Positions 1 through 7,217 of a DNA stretch of 13,795 bases are shown here, in pieces. The stretch comes from Flavobacteriales bacterium UBA2426 (GTDB lineage: Bacteria > Bacteroidota > Bacteroidia > Flavobacteriales_F > PHOS-HE28), in assembly GCA_002342985.1 (NCBI GenBank), contig DDRC01000113.1:212-14006 (forward strand). Direction: 5' to 3'. Both the position numbers and the translations under genes were made by a program. The notes beneath the pieces are model-generated. The model was given only the letters and a program-made list of their open reading frames with translations, was not told the origin of the DNA and did no database searches. The first letter of the stretch is position 1. Every line of letters begins with the position of its first letter.

Positions 1-1083
1 GGCGGCCAGGTGTACTTCCTGCACGACAAGGTGAAGAACATCGAGCACATCGCCGACATGATCCGCAAGTTGGTGCCGGGCTGCCGCGTGGGCGTGGGCC
101 ACGGTCAGCTCGAAGGCCACAAGCTGGAGGAGGTGATGCTCGACTTCATCGAGGGCAACACCGACGTGCTCGTGTGCACCACCATCGTGGAGAACGGCCT
201 CGACATCCCGAACGCGAACACGATCATCGTGAACGAGGCGCAGAATTTTGGCCTCAGCGACCTCCACCAACTGAGGGGCCGGGTAGGTCGGAGCAACAAG
301 AAGGCCTACTGCTACCTGCTGGCGCCGAGCCCGCACCTGCTGCCCGACCTGAGCCGCAAGCGCCTGCAGGCCATCGAGCAGTTCAGCGACCTGGGCAGCG
401 GCATCCACATCGCCATGAAGGACCTCGACATCCGCGGAGCGGGCGACCTGCTCGGCGCGGAGCAGAGCGGCTTCATCAACGACATCGGCTTCGAGACCTA
501 CCACAAGATCCTGGAGGAGGCCGTGCGCGAGCTGAAGGACGAGCACTTCAAGGAGCTCTTCGCCGATGCGCAGGAAGGCAGCCACGCCCTCGCCCGTGGC
601 TCACGCCGCGACCAGAGCGACGACTGCATCATCGAGACCGACCTCACCATGCTGATCCCCAACAGCTACGTGAGCGAGACCGCCGAACGCCTCGCGCTCT
701 ACCGCCGCCTCGACGACATCAAGGACGAGGCCGAGCTGCAGAAGTTCACCGCCGAGGTCACCGACCGCTTCGGACCCATCCCGCCGCTGGTGAACGAGCT
801 GCTTGAAGGCATCCGCCTGCGCTGGCTGGGACAACGCATGGGCCTTGAGAAGATGGTGCTGAAGAAAGGCACGCTCATCGGCACCTTCATCGCGGACCAG
901 AAGCACCCCTTCTTCGAGGGCGATGGCTTCAACGCGGTGCTGCGGGCGGTGCAGGCGCAACCCAGGAGATTCAAGGTGTACGAGAAGGCAGGGACCTTGC
1001 GGATCAGCGTGCAGGATGTGAAGAACGTGCACGCGGCGAAGGAGGCGATGGTGGGGGTGGTGGGCACCCAGGTGCCTGCTTGA
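1..1083 (+). CDS. mfd: Transcription-repair coupling factor Mfd, C-terminal third (5' end outside window)
   Basis: Mfd is an ATP-driven DNA translocase that pushes stalled RNA polymerase off damaged DNA and recruits UvrA. The frame is open from base 1, so about 360 of the roughly 1,100 residues usual for the family are here. The visible part begins in the second RecA-like lobe of the superfamily 2 helicase. Motif V is seen as TTIVENGLDIPN (from local residue 60) and motif VI as QLRGRVGRS (from residue 90). The RecG/Mfd-type translocation region follows, with the stretch IRGAGDLLGAEQSGFINDIG. The C-terminal D7 (TRCF) domain lies at about residues 205-305 and contains LALYRRLDDI and DRFGPIPP. 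The frame closes at TGA 1081-1083. Nothing looks damaged. RecG shares the helicase motifs but lacks this D7 tail, so the Mfd call is secure. Confidence 0.96.
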   Translation, partial: GGQVYFLHDKVKNIEHIADMIRKLVPGCRVGVGHGQLEGHKLEEVMLDFIEGNTDVLVCTTIVENGLDIPNANTIIVNEAQNFGLSDLHQLRGRVGRSNKKAYCYLLAPSPHLLPDLSRKRLQAIEQFSDLGSGIHIAMKDLDIRGAGDLLGAEQSGFINDIGFETYHKILEEAVRELKDEHFKELFADAQEGSHALARGSRRDQSDDCIIETDLTMLIPNSYVSETAERLALYRRLDDIKDEAELQKFTAEVTDRFGPIPPLVNELLEGIRLRWLGQRMGLEKMVLKKGTLIGTFIADQKHPFFEGDGFNAVLRAVQAQPRRFKVYEKAGTLRISVQDVKNVHAAKEAMVGVVGTQVPA

Positions 1084-1149
1084 GCTTTCCGCCTGGGATG
1101 GACGAGCCCACCGATCCATGAGCGGGGATGGACCGAGGCCGGGCTGCTC

Positions 1150-1157
1150 AACCTTTG
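1150..1157 (+). promoter_or_regulatory. Putative Bacteroidota -7 promoter element (AACCTTTG) of the MDR oxidoreductase gene
   Basis: AACCTTTG matches the Bacteroidota -7 consensus TAnnTTTG at all but the first base. It ends 7 bases before the ATG at 1165, so transcription would begin at or next to the start codon. No convincing -33 TTG is visible. The same CCTTTG core at nearly the same distance from an ATG recurs upstream of the TonB receptor, which supports a real role. Confidence 0.5.
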
Positions 1158-1164
1158 ACGGATC

Positions 1165-2127
1165 ATGAAAGCCGCCATCGCCACCGCCTACGGAGGTCCC
1201 GACGTGATCCGCATCGCCGAGGTGCCCACGCCTTCGCCGAAGCAGAACGAAGTGCTCATCCGCATCCATGCCTCGGCGGTGAACGCGGCGGACTGGCGGC
1301 TGCGCAGCGCCAACCCCTGGTTCGTGCGGCTGGTCTTCGGGCTGACCAAGCCGCGCAAGCCAATCCTGGGCGTGGTGTTCGCCGGTGAAGTGGTGGAGAC
1401 CGGTTCTGCCGTGACCAAGTACAAGAAGGGCGACCGGCTCTTCGGGTGGACGAGTATCATGGGGCTGGGCGGCCACGCGGAGTACATCGCGCTGAAGGAG
1501 AACGGTGCCTTCGCCCGCATGCCGGATGCCATGTCCTATACCGATGCCGCCGCCATCCCCTTCGGCTTCGGTACCGCGCTGTACTTCCTGCGCAAGGCCA
1601 ACGTGGAAAGAGGGCAACGCGTACTGATCTACGGCGCCTCGGGTGCGGTGGGCAGCGCTGCTGTACAGTTGGCACGGGTCATGGGCGCGGAGGTGACCGG
1701 CGTGTGCAGCACCCGCAACATGGAACTGGTGCGCTCGCTCGGTGCCACGGAAGTGCTGGACTACACCAAGGACGACCTGTCCGCGCATCGCGATCGCTTC
1801 GATGTGGTCTTCGAGACCGTGGGCAAGCTGCCGTTCAAGCAATGTCTGGAGCTGGTACGGTCCGGCGGCAAGCTGGTGCTGGGCTCCGACCTACCTGCCG
1901 ACATGCTGAAACGCGCATTCAGCGGCAAGGACGGCCGGAAAGTCACCGTGATCTCGGGCACAGCAGGTGAATCCGCGGAGGACATGCGCCACTTCGCAGC
2001 GCTCTGGGAACAGCAACAGATCCGCCCGGTCATCGACAGCACTTTCCCGCTGGCACGCATCCAGGAGGCCCATGCACGGGCGGAGAGCGGCCGGAAAGTG
2101 GGGAACGTGGTGGTGACGGTGGCCTGA
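1165..2127 (+). CDS. NAD(P)-dependent alcohol dehydrogenase / quinone oxidoreductase-like protein (MDR superfamily, zinc-independent)
   Basis: This 320-residue protein has the full medium-chain dehydrogenase/reductase fold. Residues 1-120 form the GroES-like catalytic domain, including HASAVNAADWRLRS (35-48) and GVVFAGEVVETG (69-80). The Rossmann cofactor domain follows, with the nucleotide-binding loop GASGAVGSAAVQLA at 157-170. The GHE zinc motif and structural cysteine cluster of classical alcohol dehydrogenases are absent. It therefore belongs with zinc-independent quinone oxidoreductases and enoyl reductases, which use NAD(P)H to reduce quinones or activated alkenes in the cytosol. The start at ATG 1165 gives the typical MKAA opening. 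The gene lies 81 bases after mfd with its own candidate promoter and converges on the minus-strand gene, leaving 13 bases between stop codons. The substrate cannot be told from sequence. Confidence 0.9.
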   Translation: MKAAIATAYGGPDVIRIAEVPTPSPKQNEVLIRIHASAVNAADWRLRSANPWFVRLVFGLTKPRKPILGVVFAGEVVETGSAVTKYKKGDRLFGWTSIMGLGGHAEYIALKENGAFARMPDAMSYTDAAAIPFGFGTALYFLRKANVERGQRVLIYGASGAVGSAAVQLARVMGAEVTGVCSTRNMELVRSLGATEVLDYTKDDLSAHRDRFDVVFETVGKLPFKQCLELVRSGGKLVLGSDLPADMLKRAFSGKDGRKVTVISGTAGESAEDMRHFAALWEQQQIRPVIDSTFPLARIQEAHARAESGRKVGNVVVTVA

Positions 2128-2140
2128 ACCCGGCCTTCCG

Positions 2141-3358
2141 TCACTCCAGCCAGACCCGCTGATTGAACGTGCCCTGCCCATCTCGGAGGCGAACCACGAC
2201 CACGCCATTGATGCCGTCCATGGCGATGAGGTTCATGCCCTCGCGCAGACCACCGCTCTTCAGCAAGCGACCATCCGCGCTGAAGCACTCGTACGCGCCA
2301 CCTCCCTCTGCCGTGATCACCAGCACGCCACTCCGTGTTGTGATCAGTGGCGCAGCCCTGCGCTCCACGTCAATGCCGGTGCCCATCTCAACGAACAGGT
2401 CACAGCCGACTGGCGCATAGAAGGGCGAGCTGCCCACCACGCGGATGCGATAGCCGGTGCCCGCTTCGGTCTGCTCCGGCAAGGTGCATTGGATCATGCC
2501 CGAAGCGTTGCTTGAGGCAGCCGCGCCGATGACGACCGGGGCGGTGAAAGCGCCATTCGCATCGGAAAGCTCCACGCTGAAGGTGACCGTGCCTGTAGGG
2601 GCACCTGACGTGCTGTAGTCCACGATGAAGGATTGGCCCGGCGAGACGGCCTGCATATCATGGGCGCAGTGCACATTGTAGATCAGCGCCAGGTCATCGT
2701 ACCAGACCTGTGTGCCCACCTGGCTGCCGGCGCTATCGCCCGCGGTGAGGATGAAGAGTAGCCACTCCGGCTGCCAATCATTGAGGTACTGGAAGGGCGC
2801 GGAGAAGCGCGTCCATTGGCCCACATTGCCATAGGGCGCCTTCCACGAGGCTCCAGCCACATAATTACCCTCGGTGCCGAAGGCGGGCAGGCGGCCATCA
2901 TCCACATGCAGCAATGCGCCCATATTGGCCCGATCGCCTGACTGTGGCGTGGCTTTGAACCAGCCCACGAGGCTGTCCGGCCGGCTGGTGAGCACCGTGC
3001 GCCACTGCTCCTGGTCCTGCACGGTGTACATGTAGCTGTCGGCGACCTCCAGTTCGGCATGCACGCGACCGTTGGTGAGCAGCCCGTTGGCCGCGCCGAT
3101 GATCGAGTTCACGGTGCGCAGATTCACGCTGTACTGACCGGTGCGGGCATCGGTGCTGCGCCAGCAGAGCTGCGGCACCAGGCCGTTGATGAACGCGCCG
3201 CCGTCGCTGGTCTTGATGGAACTCCACTGGTGCGGCTCCTGGGTGGCCTGGCCCGCATTGTCCCATGACTCGAACGAGGGGTTCTCGGGCTGCGGCTGCG
3301 CCGCCGCGGCCACCGGGAGGGACAGCGCCAATAAGAGCTTCAAGTAGCAGTGAACCAT
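2141..3358 (-). CDS. Secreted protein with T9SS C-terminal sorting domain (PCMD/jelly-roll-like N-terminus, Ig-like middle)
   Basis: This 405-residue exported protein starts with a Sec signal peptide (MVHCYLKLLLALSLPVAAAAQ, 1-21). Residues about 24-235 open with NPSFESWDNAG and close with WYDDLALIYN. That layout resembles the PCMD/carbohydrate-binding jelly-roll modules of Bacteroidota surface proteins. Residues about 240-330 form an Ig-like module with FSVELSDANGAF and GTGYRIRVVGSSPF. The last ~60 residues (SADGRLLKSGGLREGMN ... GVVVVRLRDG ... QRVWLE) look like a type A T9SS sorting domain, which would carry the protein across the outer membrane to the surface or medium. The start at 3358 is the only ATG giving the full signal peptide. 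No enzyme active site is recognisable, so a binding or adhesion role is only a guess. T9SS export is the firmest part; the PCMD assignment is tentative. Confidence 0.85.
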   Translation of the reverse strand: MVHCYLKLLLALSLPVAAAAQPQPENPSFESWDNAGQATQEPHQWSSIKTSDGGAFINGLVPQLCWRSTDARTGQYSVNLRTVNSIIGAANGLLTNGRVHAELEVADSYMYTVQDQEQWRTVLTSRPDSLVGWFKATPQSGDRANMGALLHVDDGRLPAFGTEGNYVAGASWKAPYGNVGQWTRFSAPFQYLNDWQPEWLLFILTAGDSAGSQVGTQVWYDDLALIYNVHCAHDMQAVSPGQSFIVDYSTSGAPTGTVTFSVELSDANGAFTAPVVIGAAASSNASGMIQCTLPEQTEAGTGYRIRVVGSSPFYAPVGCDLFVEMGTGIDVERRAAPLITTRSGVLVITAEGGGAYECFSADGRLLKSGGLREGMNLIAMDGINGVVVVRLRDGQGTFNQRVWLE

Positions 3359-3399
3359 GCCCTAAGGAACAATCCGGAAGGGCTCCCTGTTCCCTCCTC

Positions 3400-3407
3400 T
3401 AGCTTCG
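3400..3407 (+). promoter_or_regulatory. Putative -7 promoter element (TAGCTTCG) of the LOG-family gene
   Basis: TAGCTTCG differs from the Bacteroidota -7 consensus TAnnTTTG at one base (C for T at position 7). It ends 6 bases before ATG 3414, matching the short spacing seen at other genes here. No clear -33 element is present. This is a weak single-site call supported mainly by the recurring spacing. Confidence 0.35.
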
Positions 3408-3413
3408 CGCACC

Positions 3414-4205
3414 ATGCCAGACACCCCCAACGACACCCCGGAGGCCTCCAAGCGCGGCGGCATCGATCTCCGCTTCCTGGAGGGTCCGCGCTCGCGCTGG
3501 TCCGAATTCAAGTCGGTCGTCGCCATCGCGCGGGAGTTCATCTACGGCTTCCGCAAGCTCCACTTCGTGGGCCCATGCGTCACCTTCTTCGGCAGCGCCC
3601 GCTTCGGCGAGGACCATCCCTACTACGGGGCTGCGCGCGACCTGGCGCGGCGCGTGGGCCGCGTGGGCTTCACCATCATGACCGGCGGCGGACCCGGCAT
3701 CATGGAAGCCGCCAACCGGGGGGCGCGTGACGTGGGCGCCCGCAGCATCGGCTGCAACATCGTGCTGCCGCACGAGCAGAAGCCCAATCCCTACCTCGAC
3801 GTCAGCCTCACCTTCGAGCGCTTCTTCGTACGCAAGGTGCTGCTGGTGAAGTACAGCGTGGCCTTCGTGGTGATGCCCGGAGGCGCCGGAACGGTGGACG
3901 AGCTCTTCGAGACCGTCACCCTGATCCAGACCGGCAAGGTGAGGGACTTTCCCATCCTGCTCTATGGCCGCGATTATTGGAAGCCCATGCTGGACCAGAT
4001 CGACCGGATGGTGGCCGAAGGCACCTTGGGCCGCAAGGAGCTCGAATTCGTGTTCGTGGCCGACAGCGTGGAGGAGGCCACGGTGCTGCTGCAGGACAGC
4101 CTCGTGGACATGTGGCGCAAGGCCCGCAAGCGCAAGGACACGCCGAAGTGGTGGTTCCTCGAAGGCCGTGTTAACGGCGCGTTAAGCGAGGGGGCGAACG
4201 CCTAA
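3414..4205 (+). CDS. LOG-family protein (TIGR00730-type nucleoside monophosphate phosphoribohydrolase)
   Basis: The 263-residue product carries the two hallmark motifs of the LOG ('Lonely guy')/YgdH family: TGGGPGIMEAANRG at 90-103 and PGGAGTVDE at 155-163. These form the nucleotide-binding and catalytic pocket that cleaves the N-glycosidic bond of nucleoside 5'-monophosphates, releasing base and ribose 5-phosphate. Plant relatives activate cytokinins; many bacterial relatives act on purine or pyrimidine monophosphates. The exact substrate is not decidable here. A ~45-residue N-terminal extension and a basic C-terminal tail (WRKARKRKDTPKWW) flank the ~180-residue core. The start at ATG 3414 lies 55 bases from the divergent T9SS gene. 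The final codons and TAA stop overlap the TTAAC-type repeat array that precedes the TonB receptor. Confidence 0.93.
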   Translation: MPDTPNDTPEASKRGGIDLRFLEGPRSRWSEFKSVVAIAREFIYGFRKLHFVGPCVTFFGSARFGEDHPYYGAARDLARRVGRVGFTIMTGGGPGIMEAANRGARDVGARSIGCNIVLPHEQKPNPYLDVSLTFERFFVRKVLLVKYSVAFVVMPGGAGTVDELFETVTLIQTGKVRDFPILLYGRDYWKPMLDQIDRMVAEGTLGRKELEFVFVADSVEEATVLLQDSLVDMWRKARKRKDTPKWWFLEGRVNGALSEGANA

Positions 4206-4244
4206 CGGATCGTTAACCCCGACGGAAGGGCGGCCTAACAGTGG
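4170..4244 (+). promoter_or_regulatory. Pho-box-like array of TTAAC direct repeats upstream of the TonB receptor
   Basis: Five boxes are read directly: TTAACG at 4171, TTAAGC at 4182, CTAACG at 4202, TTAACC at 4213 and CTAACA at 4235. Spacings are 11, 20, 11 and 22 bp, so nearly every box sits on the same face of the helix. The last box starts 19 bp before the TTTG of the -7 element. Eleven-bp direct repeats are typical of OmpR/PhoB-family response regulators. TTAAC-type repeats in particular are known for Bacillus PhoP and cyanobacterial SphR. The first two boxes lie inside the LOG coding region and the third contains its stop codon. The regulator itself is not in the window. Confidence 0.7.
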
Positions 4245-4249
4245 GACGG

Positions 4250-4257
4250 GACCTTTG
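4250..4257 (+). promoter_or_regulatory. Putative -7 promoter element (GACCTTTG) of the TonB-dependent receptor gene
   Basis: GACCTTTG matches TAnnTTTG at all but the first base and lies 8 bases before ATG 4266. The nearest TTAAC-type box (CTAACA, 4235) sits where a -33 region would be. This is consistent with an activator-dependent promoter lacking its own -33 element. Confidence 0.55.
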
Positions 4258-4265
4258 CGGCGCGA

Positions 4266-7100
4266 ATGATGACCACATCGTTCGCTTATGCGATGTACCG
4301 TAACCTGCTTTCATTCCTTGCGCTCATCCTTGCCCTGACAGCCGCTGCCCAGAAGGGCACGGTCAGCGGCACCATCACCGCACTTGAGGGCGGCAAGGCC
4401 CAGCCCATGCCCTTCGTGAATGTGCTGCTGAAAGGCACCACCACCGGCGCCATCACGGACCTCGATGGCCGATTCAGCCTTCAGGCGGAGCCCGGGACTT
4501 ACACCCTGCAGGTCAGCTTCGTCGGCTACGAGCCCGTGGAGCGCATCATCAACGTGACCGCGGGGAGCACCACGCGTGCCGATTTGGAGATGAAGGCGCA
4601 GTCCATCGCCATCGAGACCGTTGAAGTGGTGACCACCAAGCGCACGGAGTCCGAGGCGGCCGTGGTGATGGAGACCCGCCGGAGCGAGCAGGTGGTGAAC
4701 GGCGTGGGCCGCGAGCAGATCAGCAAAGGCCAGGACCGCACCGCGGGCGATGTGGTGCGGCGGATTCCGGGCGTCACCATGGTGGGCGACCGCTTCGTGA
4801 TGATCCGTGGCCTTGCGGACCGGTACAACACCGTGGTCCTGAACGATGTGATCGCCCCCAGCCTGGAGAGCGACCGGCGCGCCTTCAGCTTCGATGTGCT
4901 GCCCAGCGGGGCGCTCGACCGCGTGATGGTGTACAAGACCGGGGCGCCGGAGCTTCCAGGCGAATTCGCCGGCGGCGTCATCAAGCTCTACACGGTGAAC
5001 GTGCCCGCCGAGAACCAGGTACGCGTGGACTACGGCGCCTCATACCGCCTCGGCACCACATTCGAGGGCTTCAGCCAGAGCCAGCAGAGCAGCACGGATG
5101 CCCTCGGGTTCGACGATGGGCTCCGGCAGCTGCCCGTGAGCTTCCCGGGCAACCTCTACAGCACGACGCCTGAGCGGCTGCAGGCCGCCGGCCGGAGCCT
5201 CGCCAATAATTGGACGGCCGATCGCTCCACCGCCCTGCCCGACCAGCGCCTCGGCATCACCCTTGCGCGCCGGTTCGGTGGAGAGGGCCGCGTGACCGGG
5301 GGCAACATCACCAGCATCAGCTACAGCAACACCCGGCTGGCCTACACGGCGAAGAACTACAACTACAACGTATTCGACCCCGTGAGCCAACGGAGCGACA
5401 GCATCTACAACTACAGCGACAACGAGAACATCCACCAGGTGCGCCTGAGCGCCCTCAGCAACTTCAGCCTGCTGCTGGGCTCCCGGCACAAGCTCGAGTT
5501 CCGCAACCTCTTCACCCAGCAGGGCACCGACCAGACCACCTTGCGCACAGGCCTCAACTTCGAGGAGCAGTTCGAGGTGCGCAACTACGCCTTCCGCTAC
5601 CAGCAGCGCACCATCTACAGCGGCCAGTTGCATGGCGAGCACTCCTTCGGCGCTGACGCCGGCACCCTCACCTGGACCGCCGGCTACGGCCTTGCCCTGA
5701 GCAGGGAACCCGACTTCCGCCGCATCCGCACCGTGCGCGACATCAACGGCACCGATGCCAACGCCCCCTTCCAGACCATCATCCCGCCGGGCGCCACCAC
5801 GCTCGACGCCGGCCGGTTCTTCGCCGACCTTGACGAGACCGTGATGACCGGCAAGGCCGACTACGAGCACCGCATCGCCGGGGAGTCGCGCACCCTGAAG
5901 CTCCGCACCGGCATCTTCATCGAGCAGAAGGACCGCACCTTCAGCGCCCGCTGGATGAGCTTTCGCGCCGCGAGCAGCAGCCAGCTGGACCAGTCCCTCC
6001 TCTACCTGCCGCTGGACCAGGTATTCGCCGCAGCGAACATCAACGGCACCACAGGTTTCAAGCTCGAGGAGGGCACCAACCCCAGCGACCGCTATACGGC
6101 TTCCAATGCCCTGCTGGCAGGCTATGCAGGCGCCACGCTGAACCTGGCCACCACCACCACCGTCACTGCCGGCGTGCGCGCTGAGCATAACACGCAACGG
6201 CTGAACAGCGCCACCTTCGGCGGGCGGCGCGTCCGCGTGGACAACCCCATCCTCAGCATCCTACCCTCCGTGAACGCCTCGCACGCGCTGGGCGAGCGCT
6301 CACAGCTTCGTGCCGCGTGGTCCGCCACGGTGAACCGCCCCGAATTCCGCGAGCTGGCGCCCTTCGCCTTCTACGACTTCAGCTTCAACAACGTGCTCGT
6401 GGGCAACGACAGCCTGCGGATCGCCAAGGTGCAGAACGCCGACCTGCGCTACGAGCTTTACCCCAGCCCCGCCGAGGTGGTGAGCATCGGCGTGTTCTAC
6501 AAGCGCTTCACCGACCCCATCGAGATGTTCTTCCTCCCGGGCGCCGGCAGCGGCGGCACGCGCAACTTCACATTCGGCAACGCACAGCGCGCCACCAGCG
6601 TGGGCGCCGAATTGGAAGTGCGGCGCCAGCTCAGCGGCCTCTTCCCCGAGGGCTACCTGAGCAAGGTGGGCGTCATGCTGAACGCTGCCTACATCGTCAC
6701 CGAGGTCGAGCTGGGCGAGGGCGCACGGGGCCAGGCGCAGCGCCGCCCGCTCATGGGCCAGAGCCCCTATATCGTGAATGCCGGCCTCTACTACCAGGAC
6801 ACCGAGCGCCGGCTCCAGTACAACATCCTCTACAACGTCATCGGACCCCGGCTCTTCGCCGTGGGCACCTTCGGCACGCCGGATATCTATGAGATGCCGC
6901 GCAACGTGGTGGACATGACCCTGACCAAGGGCCTGGGCAAGCGCTTCGAGCTCAAGCTGAGCGCACAGGACATCCTGAACCAGCGCGTGCTGCTCATCCA
7001 GGACAGCAACGAAAGCGGGGGCATCGACGCACGCGACGAGGAGATCATGAGCTTCCGCCGCGGGGCCTACCTCTCCTTGGGCCTGGGCGTGCGGTTCTGA
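4266..7100 (+). CDS. TonB-dependent outer-membrane receptor with carboxypeptidase-regulatory-like domain
   Basis: This 944-residue receptor would import a bound ligand through the outer membrane using TonB-ExbBD energy. A signal peptide (core LLSFLALILALTAAAQ, 13-28) is followed by a CarboxypepD_reg-like domain at about 31-112 (GTVSGTI, TDLDGRFSL, VSFVGYEP). The plug domain comes next at about 115-245 (TAGDVVRRIPGV, IRGLADRYNTVVLNDV, PGEFAGGVIK). The rest is a 22-strand-type barrel rich in alternating aromatic residues and ends in GLGVRF, the aromatic C-terminus expected of outer-membrane proteins. No SusD partner is next to it; a beta-helix lipoprotein follows instead. The upstream TTAAC array suggests activation by a PhoB-like regulator. 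ATG 4266 is used as the start; ATG 4293 (MYRNLLSF) gives a more compact signal peptide and may be the true one. The ligand is unknown. Confidence 0.94.
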   Translation: MMTTSFAYAMYRNLLSFLALILALTAAAQKGTVSGTITALEGGKAQPMPFVNVLLKGTTTGAITDLDGRFSLQAEPGTYTLQVSFVGYEPVERIINVTAGSTTRADLEMKAQSIAIETVEVVTTKRTESEAAVVMETRRSEQVVNGVGREQISKGQDRTAGDVVRRIPGVTMVGDRFVMIRGLADRYNTVVLNDVIAPSLESDRRAFSFDVLPSGALDRVMVYKTGAPELPGEFAGGVIKLYTVNVPAENQVRVDYGASYRLGTTFEGFSQSQQSSTDALGFDDGLRQLPVSFPGNLYSTTPERLQAAGRSLANNWTADRSTALPDQRLGITLARRFGGEGRVTGGNITSISYSNTRLAYTAKNYNYNVFDPVSQRSDSIYNYSDNENIHQVRLSALSNFSLLLGSRHKLEFRNLFTQQGTDQTTLRTGLNFEEQFEVRNYAFRYQQRTIYSGQLHGEHSFGADAGTLTWTAGYGLALSREPDFRRIRTVRDINGTDANAPFQTIIPPGATTLDAGRFFADLDETVMTGKADYEHRIAGESRTLKLRTGIFIEQKDRTFSARWMSFRAASSSQLDQSLLYLPLDQVFAAANINGTTGFKLEEGTNPSDRYTASNALLAGYAGATLNLATTTTVTAGVRAEHNTQRLNSATFGGRRVRVDNPILSILPSVNASHALGERSQLRAAWSATVNRPEFRELAPFAFYDFSFNNVLVGNDSLRIAKVQNADLRYELYPSPAEVVSIGVFYKRFTDPIEMFFLPGAGSGGTRNFTFGNAQRATSVGAELEVRRQLSGLFPEGYLSKVGVMLNAAYIVTEVELGEGARGQAQRRPLMGQSPYIVNAGLYYQDTERRLQYNILYNVIGPRLFAVGTFGTPDIYEMPRNVVDMTLTKGLGKRFELKLSAQDILNQRVLLIQDSNESGGIDARDEEIMSFRRGAYLSLGLGVRF

Positions 7101-7112
7101 GCCCGGTCCGGG

Positions 7113-7177
7113 CTTAACGAAAGCTTAAGGTCGCTTAGCGATACCGTAAGATCCGGATGACAGCGGCCTAACGCGCA
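7113..7177 (+). promoter_or_regulatory. Second Pho-box-like array of TTAAC direct repeats, upstream of the beta-helix lipoprotein
   Basis: The boxes are TTAACG at 7114, TTAAGG at 7125, TTAGCG at 7135, GTAAGA at 7146 and CTAACG at 7168. Spacings are 11, 10, 11 and 22 bp. The three proximal boxes match the geometry of the array at 4202-4240: 11 bp, then 22 bp, then 19 bp from CTAAC to the TTTG of the -7 element. The GC palindrome at 7101-7113 directly after the receptor stop abuts the first box. The array fills most of the 117-base gap between receptor and lipoprotein. It implies that the lipoprotein has its own co-regulated promoter. Confidence 0.68.
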
Positions 7178-7182
7178 TGCTG

Positions 7183-7190
7183 TCGCTTTG
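7183..7190 (+). promoter_or_regulatory. Putative -7 promoter element (TCGCTTTG) of the lipoprotein gene
   Basis: TCGCTTTG matches TAnnTTTG at every fixed base except the second. The TTTG is 19 bp after the start of the last TTAAC-type box, exactly as upstream of the TonB receptor. The leader to ATG 7218 would be about 20-25 bases, longer than at the other promoters here. Confidence 0.5.
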
Positions 7191-7217
7191 CAGCGCCAAC
7201 GAAACGGTAAACAACCC

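Noticed and set aside
1094..1133. Direct repeat GGGATGGAC in the mfd-oxidoreductase gap
   Set aside because: A 9-base repeat in two copies with no further structure; too little to call functional.
601..1842. Long minus-strand open frame opposite mfd and the oxidoreductase
   Set aside because: It runs across the intergenic gap and two conserved genes, and its translation is His/Gly-rich shadow sequence.
5040..6197. Minus-strand open frame opposite the TonB receptor barrel
   Set aside because: Its Gly/Ala/Val-rich translation is the antisense shadow of the receptor; no signal or motif supports a gene.
7101..7113. GC palindrome (GCCCGGTCCGGGC) right after the TonB receptor stop as a terminator
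   Set aside because: The stem is only 5 bp with a 3-base loop and is followed by CTTAACG, not a T-tract. It may still weaken readthrough but does not qualify as a terminator.
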